From a virus: a DNA stretch of 49,572 bases. Within the stretch, counting starts at the first letter, position 1. Each line of letters starts with the position of its first letter. The stretch is taken from the IMG/VR virus record IMGVR_UViG_3300038435_000063, positions 1 through 49,572 of that record; one strand, written 5' to 3'. Below are positions 23,854 through 30,719 of the stretch, piece after piece. The position numbers and the translations under genes are program-made. The notes beneath the pieces were generated by a model. That model searched no databases and was not told the DNA's origin. It worked only from the letters and a program-made list of their open reading frames with translations.

Positions 23854-24888
23854 TTAGGAGCAGCCAGTGAGCAAGAAACCACTTGCGGGGGCTGTCAATT
23901 TTTCAACGCAGTTCTCAACTGCCCTACCCAGAATACGGCGGTTATCGACGTCGTCCTTCTGTTCCACGGTCATTTCTTCCATGCAGAACAGGGTAAAGGT
24001 TGAGAAGCTCGGACCCGCGCCGCTTGGCCCTTCGAGGTCGCCAGGACGGGACATAATCACCGCCTTATCGGCAGGCCACACATAAGCATCAGACCGCGAT
24101 GCGCCGCGCTGGTTGCTCACCAGAACAGTATCGTCGACGATCAGTTCAAACCCGTAAAGGTACTTCGGCAAACCCCAATCGCCGATGTCATTCTGCCCCT
24201 TCACTACATCCATAGCGAAGGGCGAAGCCTTCAGGTAATCGGTAATTTCCGCGTTCGTTGAAATGGTGCTAGCCAATTCCGGACCAATGACCAGACGCAG
24301 ATTGCGACCAGCCACGCCGTTGGTTGCCTTCACGATTGCTCGCTTGGCATACAACAGGCTTTTCTTAATGTATTGGTTAGTGGCAGATGATGCCGCCCAG
24401 GTGCCACCGGAGCCACTGGCCACGGTTGCGGTTGCGGTATTGGCTCCCCAGTTGCCGGCAGTCGTCAGGACCGTTGCCACGCGGTTGGACCGACTGGTCA
24501 TCAACTTGCTGGCTTGAATGCCCGCATGGGATGCAACTACATCCCAGGTTGCTTGCTGTACGGCAAGCTGGCCTAGAGCGAACGGGTAAGCATAGCGGGT
24601 AGTGCTGTAGGTTTCCCAAGACAGTGACTCGGCATCGAGGCTGCCTTCCACTTCCGGCATCTTCTCGCCATCGGGCCAGATGTAATCTTGTTTGTTGCGG
24701 ACCCTAGAAGGGGTTTCGGACAACAGAAGAGCGTAATAGCCGACTTGAGTTTCGACCTTGCGAATCTGAATGTAATTGTTGAGCGGGAAATCCTTCGCGT
24801 TTCGGCTGAACCCGACAACCAACGAGCCTGACGCTTGATGGTTGGGGATGTAAGTATTATTACCGCTGTAAATTGGTGAGTATGCCAT
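23854..24888 (-). CDS. Major capsid protein
   Basis: 344 residues. MAYSPIYSGNNTYIPNH, the AYPFALGQLAVQQATWDVVA helix region, NLRLVIGPELASTI, YLYGFELIVDDTVLVSNQRG and RPGDLEGPSGAGPSF follow the usual plan of an HK97-fold coat protein: N-arm, long helix, beta core and C-terminal strand. Position after the protease/scaffold and decoration genes supports it. A GGAGGAAA ribosome site precedes the ATG. It forms an operon with the two genes upstream. Confidence 0.75.
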   Translation of the reverse strand: MAYSPIYSGNNTYIPNHQASGSLVVGFSRNAKDFPLNNYIQIRKVETQVGYYALLLSETPSRVRNKQDYIWPDGEKMPEVEGSLDAESLSWETYSTTRYAYPFALGQLAVQQATWDVVASHAGIQASKLMTSRSNRVATVLTTAGNWGANTATATVASGSGGTWAASSATNQYIKKSLLYAKRAIVKATNGVAGRNLRLVIGPELASTISTNAEITDYLKASPFAMDVVKGQNDIGDWGLPKYLYGFELIVDDTVLVSNQRGASRSDAYVWPADKAVIMSRPGDLEGPSGAGPSFSTFTLFCMEEMTVEQKDDVDNRRILGRAVENCVEKLTAPASGFLLTGCS

Positions 24889-24909
24889 TTTCCTCCGTTA
24901 GCCTTATTC

Positions 24910-25299
24910 TTATTTCTTACCTGTGTACACAACGACCCTACCATAGCTCTGGTAGGCGGTTGATTCTAGCGCTACTGCGCCAATGATGTTTGTAGATGAT
25001 GCTGGGACTCCCGCGCCGTTCGCATCGCTTGTCAATTGATCGCCCCTAGTGAATCCACCGGAGCCGGCAAGCAGTTGGCATACTTCGCCAATACCAAAAA
25101 TGTTGATGGGGTCGCCCGCGCCCGCAGCTACAGCAGATGCCCCAGAAATCTGAGGATCACGTGCGCTTGGGGTTGAGACGCCGATAATGAAATCAGTGGC
25201 TGCCGCCGCTTGAAGTGCTGTGTTGTCTGCCGCCGTGCTAGGCTTCACGAAAGTGCTTGGACTGATGTTGCCGCCCGCGACAAAGTTAATTGTTCCCAT
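24910..25299 (-). CDS. Head decoration protein (DUF2190-like)
   Basis: 129 residues, small-residue-rich, beginning MGTINFVAGGNISPSTFVKP, with IGVSTPSARDPQ, GEVCQLLAGSGGFTRGDQLT and IGAVALESTAYQSYGRVVVY. This alternation and the position between scaffold and coat gene match DUF2190-type capsid decoration proteins. An AAGGAGG ribosome site precedes the ATG. Confidence 0.7.
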   Translation of the reverse strand: MGTINFVAGGNISPSTFVKPSTAADNTALQAAAATDFIIGVSTPSARDPQISGASAVAAGAGDPINIFGIGEVCQLLAGSGGFTRGDQLTSDANGAGVPASSTNIIGAVALESTAYQSYGRVVVYTGKK

Positions 25300-25307
25300 T
25301 TGCCTCC

Positions 25308-26378
25308 TTAGTTGCCCTTCATAACCGCATCCACTGCTTCACTGTAAGGGATGCCTTTGTTCGTACTCAATTTCACTGCCTTGTCGGCATCCGCTGCTGT
25401 GAACTCACGCGGTCCATAATCAGCAACCCGCACGGGGGTCAAATTCACATGGGTGATGTCCCGGCTGTATCGTGTCTTCATGCGCTTCAAATGGCGCTGG
25501 TATTGGTTTTCATCAAGGTCCGCCACTTCCTCAAGTTCGTCCTTCATGTCAAACATGATGCCGTCTTGTCGGCTCAGGTCGATCAAGTCCTTCTCGCGTT
25601 CCGCTCTGCGGAACTTGCGCTTGAGTTCATTGATTTCCTTGGCTTGCAGGTCGTGAGCTTTCTTGTACTGCTCGCGTTCCGATTTGAGCCGCTGCATTTT
25701 GGCAGGGAAATCCTTGTCGCCTTCCTTGTCGTCATCGTCCGCTTCAAACAAAGCGGGCTTGTCGTCTTCCTTGCCGGGCATCGGGACTTGTGCGTTTGGA
25801 TCAGCAGCCATTTGCGCCGGTGCTGGTGCTGCCGGAGCTTGCTGCTGTGCCGCCATTTGCTGGCGAATGAATTGGAACTCTGGAAGGCCATCCAGCATTT
25901 CCATTAATTGTGAAACTAGATTCTCGTCCATATGCTTGTATAAAGTCTTCTCGCTGTGATTTTTTTTGGAGAAAAGCAAAGATAGATCGCGCTGCGGGGT
26001 AGTTGCGCCCAACAGGCTAACCGGGTCAATGGTCCCGTCCTTCCAAAGCTCGATTGAGCGGCGGGGATACTTGCGGACGGTTTCCCACTTGTCCTTGTGG
26101 AACTTGACACGTCCTAGAATGGCAGCGCGGGGTTTCCTGTTGCCGATCTTGCCTAGCGAGAAGTGTTCAACATAGCCCACGATTTCGGGCTGTGTGTTTT
26201 CGTCGGCATCATCGCGGGTATGGCCAATGCAGACCGGGGCATAGTCGCCCGTGTCCTCAATCCGGTCGTTGTTCACCTTGACCATTTTGGCCAAGGTCGC
26301 TTCGTCAAACTTGCCATGCTGATCGAAGAGCGGGACGTCGTCCGCAATTATGTAATCGCCTTCGGCGCGGTACTTCAT
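25308..26378 (-). CDS. Capsid maturation protease/scaffold fusion
   Basis: 356 residues. The N-terminal half (IEDTGDYAPVCIGHTRDDAD, IVGYVEHFSLG, YPRRSIELWKDGTIDPVSLL) resembles phage prohead proteases of the Mu gpI kind. The C-terminal half is a long charged coiled coil (KREQYKK-type, about residues 225–290), as expected of a scaffold released by proteolysis. It lies between portal and decoration genes. The catalytic residues cannot be assigned with certainty. ATACATA (26384–26390) lies five bases before the ATG. Confidence 0.65.
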   Translation of the reverse strand: MKYRAEGDYIIADDVPLFDQHGKFDEATLAKMVKVNNDRIEDTGDYAPVCIGHTRDDADENTQPEIVGYVEHFSLGKIGNRKPRAAILGRVKFHKDKWETVRKYPRRSIELWKDGTIDPVSLLGATTPQRDLSLLFSKKNHSEKTLYKHMDENLVSQLMEMLDGLPEFQFIRQQMAAQQQAPAAPAPAQMAADPNAQVPMPGKEDDKPALFEADDDDKEGDKDFPAKMQRLKSEREQYKKAHDLQAKEINELKRKFRRAEREKDLIDLSRQDGIMFDMKDELEEVADLDENQYQRHLKRMKTRYSRDITHVNLTPVRVADYGPREFTAADADKAVKLSTNKGIPYSEAVDAVMKGN

Positions 26379-26395
26379 GCCGATATGTATTCATC

Positions 26396-29300
26396 TCACT
26401 TGCGTTTCTTGAACGGCACTGGCTCCTCCTTGGGCTGGTTTCTTGCGATCTCGTCAAATGCCCGGCGGTAGGCTTCCAATCGGGAAATTGGTTTTGGAAC
26501 TCCTGCTATCAGGAATTGGCCTAGCTGGTGCGCGTAATCGTCATCCTGTAGCAAGTGCGGATGCTGGGATCGGACCATTTGCGCCAGTTCGTCAAAGCCC
26601 CGAATGTTTTCCGGGGTTTCGTTTTTCATGTCCTTGCTGAGCAGACTGATGCCGCCGAACTTGCTCTTTTCCTTCACGATGTCCCTGGCTGTCTTGAGCA
26701 TCGCTTGGACTTCTTCGACGTGCTTCCGATCCGTCTGCATGTGGTCATCAGCCAGTCCCTGCAAGTGAACCGGGTCAATGCCTTCCTCCTTGGCTTGCGC
26801 CTTCCAAATCTTGGGCATCTTCTGTGCAGCCTTGGTAATGCGGTCCGCGCCCCGCATCGGTTCGGATCGTGGCTCGTCATCCACATCATCGCCCGGCTGG
26901 CGTTCGGGTGCGTTGACCAGCATTAGCGCCGCTTTGCGGACTGCCCTTGGCTCCGGGGCTGGCTGCTTCGCCTCTGCAATGGCTGCATCGTAGGCTTCTC
27001 GTAGCGGTGGCGGGATTTTGTCTTCTTGCCCGCTATGGATTGCCGCAGTTATTTCGGCGAACATTTCTGCCGGATGGCTAACCCCGAAGCTGGATAGTTG
27101 ATAGTCCTCCTCCTTCAATTTGCCGCTGTCCTTGGCTTCCCGAATGGCCTTTTGAAAATCAACATTCAGTTCGCTTTCGATATGGTGTCCCGCTTCATGC
27201 CCGGCGATTGCTTCCAGGGGATCGGCAGCCGTTTGATGGATGTAATCCGTAGGGGACTTCAACCCGTGTAGCTCTCTTTTCTTGTCAGCAATCTGGGATT
27301 GGAGTTTGCGCCGCTTTTCCCCCGTCGCTTTTTTGGACTCGGCTTCGAGGTTGGCAATGTCGGATTCAAACTGCGGAACTACCTTCGCATTGTGGTCTTG
27401 TCTGCGTTGCTGCTCTTCGGTAGTCGACGGCTTTGTGTCCAGCGCATTGCGGCTAATTGAAAAGTTGCCGCCACTATGCCCGCCAAGGTTCGCATAAAGC
27501 CCTTGCTGATCCGTCAGGTTGATGCTCTTGGGCTGCAACCCATGCAAAGCTAGAACCTTCTCGATATGCCCCTTTACCTTGTCCTCCAGTTCGGGGGCTG
27601 CCGGCTTGCCAAACCACGGAGTTCCTTTCAGTTCGCTTGGGGTTTTCCCGATGGTATGGGCTGGCCCTTTGACGATTTTGCCGTCTTCGATATCGACTGG
27701 GGTGCCGCCGTGCTTTTCGCCGTCTGCGCCTTCCTTGGAACCGATGGTGACCCAGGCGAAACGCCTGGGCTTGCCTTGGCGACGAAAGGGGCTTGCTGCT
27801 GCCACCTCCGGGGCAGATTGGCCATTGCCGGCATTCGGAACGCCTGGCGGGGCATTTGGAGCGATTGGCGGGGCATTCGGATCGGCTGCCGCTGTCGCTT
27901 CCGGCATCACATCCGGGAACAGCAGCTGGGCTTCCATTGGGTCAAAGCCGAACAGCAATTGGGCATTGGCAATAGCAGCTTCTCGCGGGACTTCGCCCGC
28001 ATAGACGGCTTGCTGCAAACTGAGCAAAGCTTGGCTGCCGCCGACAGATGCCCGCAATTCGTTGGCTGATTTGCCGGCAATGTCCTGGCCCACGGGCTGC
28101 GCTTCATCCAGGCTGCCCATATCGGGACCGGGCGGGGCTTGGATGCCTGGCTGCATCGGCTGCTGGGGTTCGTCCGGCTCGGCAGCGATTTGCGCGGCTT
28201 GTTCGCCGGTTGAAGAGACGTGCAGAATCTTGCCATCGGCAGTCGGTTTGCCGAAACCGATGACTGCCCGCAACTCGTCCTCGTCCACGCTGCCGCCCAT
28301 GTCGTAAAAGGTTTTCGCGGCTTGCAGCAGTTTGTCCGGTTGCGGCTGGTCCGGGTTGATAACAAACTTCGGACAGAACTTCGCATCCGGGAAGTTGTAT
28401 TCCATTAGGACCGGAATCAGTTCGCGGGTGATGCATTCGCCGAGGTTCAAGCAGTCATACTTGATGATCTTGGCCAAGGTGTTCTGATGCAGGTCTGCCA
28501 CCGCTGAGCCTAGCCCCGTGTTCTCGGCTTGCTGGCTCAAGGTCTGCCCCAAGATCAGCAAGTTAATTTGGCTGGCGAACAAGTCGCGCACGACCTTGAT
28601 GAGCGCATCCACGTTGCCGGGATTGGCTTCAATGCGTTCCACGCCTGAATGTCGCCTTGCCCCTGGATCGGCAGGAACCGGCATTATGATGGTGTTGCTA
28701 AAGGCTTGGCTTTCGGCAGCCTTGCGCGCGGCATCTTCACTAGCGGGGTTGCCTTGTTCAAAGGTGAAGATGGTATAACCAGTGCCGATACGCTCCATGT
28801 ATTCAACCAGCCATCCCAGCGCTTCGGTCATCAGGTAGTAAGGCCAATAGCAATAGTTGCGCAGCCCGACGCCTTTCAACTGCCCGGCAAACTCTGGCTC
28901 GAAGTAGTCCACGCCGAATAGGAAGCCTTGATTCAGGACTAAGCATTTTCGTTCCCACGGTGTCAGGATGTGCGCGGAAGCACGGTCAGAAATGACGGTT
29001 TCAAGGTTGCGGGCTTCCTCTCCCGCCTTGCCAATGTGAAGCCCGACGTCATCAGAATCCCACTTGAAAACCAGTGTATCGCCGTGAACCGAACTCCAGG
29101 ATTTGACCATCAACCGCTTTTTGCCATTCCGGTAATCCCAGCAATAACGATTCAGGTTGGCGCTGCGCCCATACCAGTTGGCATCCAGCAAGTTCATCTT
29201 GTATTTCGTGAAGAACGGGATGGCTTCAATGATTCGCTGGACTTCCTTGCAGATAGCGACTTGCTCACGGTCCCGCGCGTTCTCCGGTTCCACCGAATGC

Positions 29301-29575
29301 GAGGAAAGGGCTGTGGACATGTAGCGAGCTAGCAACGGCTGCACAATGACGGGATTGCGCCGCATCGCTCTGGCGTTTGCCGGATCGTGCTTGAGCGCTT
29401 CGTCGAACTTGGTTAGGTAAAGTTTGCTGCCTTGGTTGTACTGGCCAACAAACTGCGAAACTGGCTGGACCGGATAACCGCCTGCGCCCGGCGCTACACT
29501 GTCGGGAATGTCCGGCGGACTAGACCATTTGCCATCGTGAAGGATTTGAATACCACTGGGGAGATTGCTGTACAT
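26396..29575 (-). CDS. Mu-like portal protein fused to a zinc-metallopeptidase-like tail
   Basis: 1059 residues from ATG 29575 (MYSNLPSGIQILHDGKW); an upstream start at 29590 is less likely because CTACATA lies five bases before 29575. The first about 470 residues match DUF935 (Mu gp29) portals, e.g. LFASQINLLILGQTLSQQAE and GLGSAVADLHQNTLA. A long proline/alanine linker follows. Near residue 790 is HEAGHHIESEL, an HExxH zinc-peptidase motif, with PAEMFAEITAAI about 60 residues on as possible third ligand region. Portals of this type are usually about 500 residues, so the C-terminal half is an addition. A role in head maturation, or in degrading a host protein after ejection, is inferred. Confidence 0.75.
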   Translation of the reverse strand: MYSNLPSGIQILHDGKWSSPPDIPDSVAPGAGGYPVQPVSQFVGQYNQGSKLYLTKFDEALKHDPANARAMRRNPVIVQPLLARYMSTALSSHSVEPENARDREQVAICKEVQRIIEAIPFFTKYKMNLLDANWYGRSANLNRYCWDYRNGKKRLMVKSWSSVHGDTLVFKWDSDDVGLHIGKAGEEARNLETVISDRASAHILTPWERKCLVLNQGFLFGVDYFEPEFAGQLKGVGLRNYCYWPYYLMTEALGWLVEYMERIGTGYTIFTFEQGNPASEDAARKAAESQAFSNTIIMPVPADPGARRHSGVERIEANPGNVDALIKVVRDLFASQINLLILGQTLSQQAENTGLGSAVADLHQNTLAKIIKYDCLNLGECITRELIPVLMEYNFPDAKFCPKFVINPDQPQPDKLLQAAKTFYDMGGSVDEDELRAVIGFGKPTADGKILHVSSTGEQAAQIAAEPDEPQQPMQPGIQAPPGPDMGSLDEAQPVGQDIAGKSANELRASVGGSQALLSLQQAVYAGEVPREAAIANAQLLFGFDPMEAQLLFPDVMPEATAAADPNAPPIAPNAPPGVPNAGNGQSAPEVAAASPFRRQGKPRRFAWVTIGSKEGADGEKHGGTPVDIEDGKIVKGPAHTIGKTPSELKGTPWFGKPAAPELEDKVKGHIEKVLALHGLQPKSINLTDQQGLYANLGGHSGGNFSISRNALDTKPSTTEEQQRRQDHNAKVVPQFESDIANLEAESKKATGEKRRKLQSQIADKKRELHGLKSPTDYIHQTAADPLEAIAGHEAGHHIESELNVDFQKAIREAKDSGKLKEEDYQLSSFGVSHPAEMFAEITAAIHSGQEDKIPPPLREAYDAAIAEAKQPAPEPRAVRKAALMLVNAPERQPGDDVDDEPRSEPMRGADRITKAAQKMPKIWKAQAKEEGIDPVHLQGLADDHMQTDRKHVEEVQAMLKTARDIVKEKSKFGGISLLSKDMKNETPENIRGFDELAQMVRSQHPHLLQDDDYAHQLGQFLIAGVPKPISRLEAYRRAFDEIARNQPKEEPVPFKKRK

Positions 29576-29649
29576 GCCGGTATGTAGCAACCGGCAAGGT
29601 TAAATTTTATGCGGAGGTAGAGGTAGGGGCGGGGCGGGGGTGGAACCTC

Positions 29650-30150
29650 CTAGGACCATCTGCCCGGCGTGTTTTGCGGGCTAGGTTTCAGCCCGATGAC
29701 CTTGACCTCCGGGATGCTGTTTTCGTTCCGGCGACGGACCACATAGGATTGTTGCGGTCTGTTGCCCTTGCCCGCGAATGTCATCCGCACATAGGGGATC
29801 AAGTCGCGGAAGTGGTTCCAGATGAATCTCCCTGGACTGTCGCTTTCCGCCATGCGGATGGCGAGTTCCATCGGGACTGGCTCGTATTGGTAATAGCGGT
29901 TGTCCTGGAACTCTACCTCTAGAATTTCCTCTGCCATCAGGTAGCGGATTTCCGCGACATTGCTTGAGGCCACGCGCAGCCAGGAGCCGTTCATTGCCCA
30001 TTGTTCCGCTGAGCCTGGCTCTGGTTCTGGTCGGCTCTGGGGTTCTTGGGTGACGGGCTGGATGGGTTGCTGCGGTATGGGCTGTGCGGCAACTGGTTTC
30101 CTGCCAACTAAACGACCCAGCAAACCACGAATGGATGAGAAAAATGCCAT
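29650..30150 (-). CDS. KTSC-domain protein
   Basis: 166 residues from the ATG at 30150. The N-terminus is amphipathic and basic (FFSSIRGLLGRLVGRK), then a proline/glutamine linker. A KTSC-type domain follows (SWLRVASSNVAEIRYLMAEE, VEFQDNRYYQYEPVP). KTSC domains are small modules of unclear function that are common in phage head regions. CTAAATA (30155–30161) lies four bases before the ATG. A short hairpin (CCTGGCTG/CAGCCAGG) lies just upstream on the same strand. Confidence 0.65.
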   Translation of the reverse strand: MAFFSSIRGLLGRLVGRKPVAAQPIPQQPIQPVTQEPQSRPEPEPGSAEQWAMNGSWLRVASSNVAEIRYLMAEEILEVEFQDNRYYQYEPVPMELAIRMAESDSPGRFIWNHFRDLIPYVRMTFAGKGNRPQQSYVVRRRNENSIPEVKVIGLKPSPQNTPGRWS

Positions 30151-30157
30151 GCCGTAT

Positions 30158-30439
30158 TTAGCCTGGCTGCGCCAAAAACAGCCAGGGCGGGAACAGCCAA
30201 ACATAGCCAGAAAGGTAAGCCACGACGAAATGATGCTCAGCGAACGTCAGGATCATGTAAACGCCGTTCGCGGGGCGCTTTGCGTGCAACGCCTGATCCG
30301 TGAACTCGCCAAGCTCGGAAATATCAATGTCCGCTGCTTCAAGTTCCTCGATCAAGCCCTTGTGCCAGTGCGCGTTGAGGTGCAGTATCCAGTCTTGCCG
30401 GTGACACTTGATACCGAACGCAGTTTCAAATTTGCCCAT
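30158..30439 (-). CDS. Small protein with hydrophobic C-terminus
   Basis: 93 residues, MGKFETAFGIKCHRQDWILH then an acidic helix and a hydrophobic end (HFVVAYLSGYVWLFPPWLFL), perhaps a membrane segment. The ATG follows directly after the TAG of the gene upstream, with AAAGGT before it, so the two are coupled. Unknown function; a role in lysis or membrane attachment cannot be excluded. Confidence 0.45.
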   Translation of the reverse strand: MGKFETAFGIKCHRQDWILHLNAHWHKGLIEELEAADIDISELGEFTDQALHAKRPANGVYMILTFAEHHFVVAYLSGYVWLFPPWLFLAQPG

Positions 30440-30700
30440 CTAGTACCTTTCAAAACATGTCTTCATGGTCGTCGTGTACCAAGCCAGGACGTCCCTTGGC
30501 TCTGCCGGTTTGGCTCGCTTCGGCTTGCTAGGCTTTCTGCCGCTCGGTTGAGGTGGTGCCAAGACTTGCTCAAGAGGCCAGCCCAAACGAAGTCGCTTGT
30601 TCACGCTTTGATAGGACAAGCCTAGCCGTTCCGCCCATTCAGCGATGGTCAAGGTCTCGCCCTTATGGGTCAAGGTTTTGCCGGTCTTTCGTTTTTCCAT
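30440..30700 (-). CDS. Single-module HTH-like protein
   Basis: 86 residues. Residues 9–52 are one copy of the repeat module (LTHKGETLTIAEWAERLGL, YQSVNKRLRLGWPLEQVL) also found in arrays at 20825 and 35682 and at the end of the HNH protein at 23078. A lysine/proline-rich tail follows. It has TATGCT (30706–30711) five bases before the ATG, with AGGGC between them. A DNA-binding role is inferred from the module. Confidence 0.6.
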   Translation of the reverse strand: MEKRKTGKTLTHKGETLTIAEWAERLGLSYQSVNKRLRLGWPLEQVLAPPQPSGRKPSKPKRAKPAEPRDVLAWYTTTMKTCFERY

Positions 30701-30719
30701 GCCCTAGCATAGTGTTCGG

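Noticed and set aside
27566-28069. Plus-strand frames of 161–167 residues opposite the portal
   Set aside because: Shadow frames of a GC-rich gene, without start signals or domains.
30158-30439. Holin
   Set aside because: One hydrophobic end segment is not enough, and no endolysin gene is adjacent. Kept as a small protein of unknown function.
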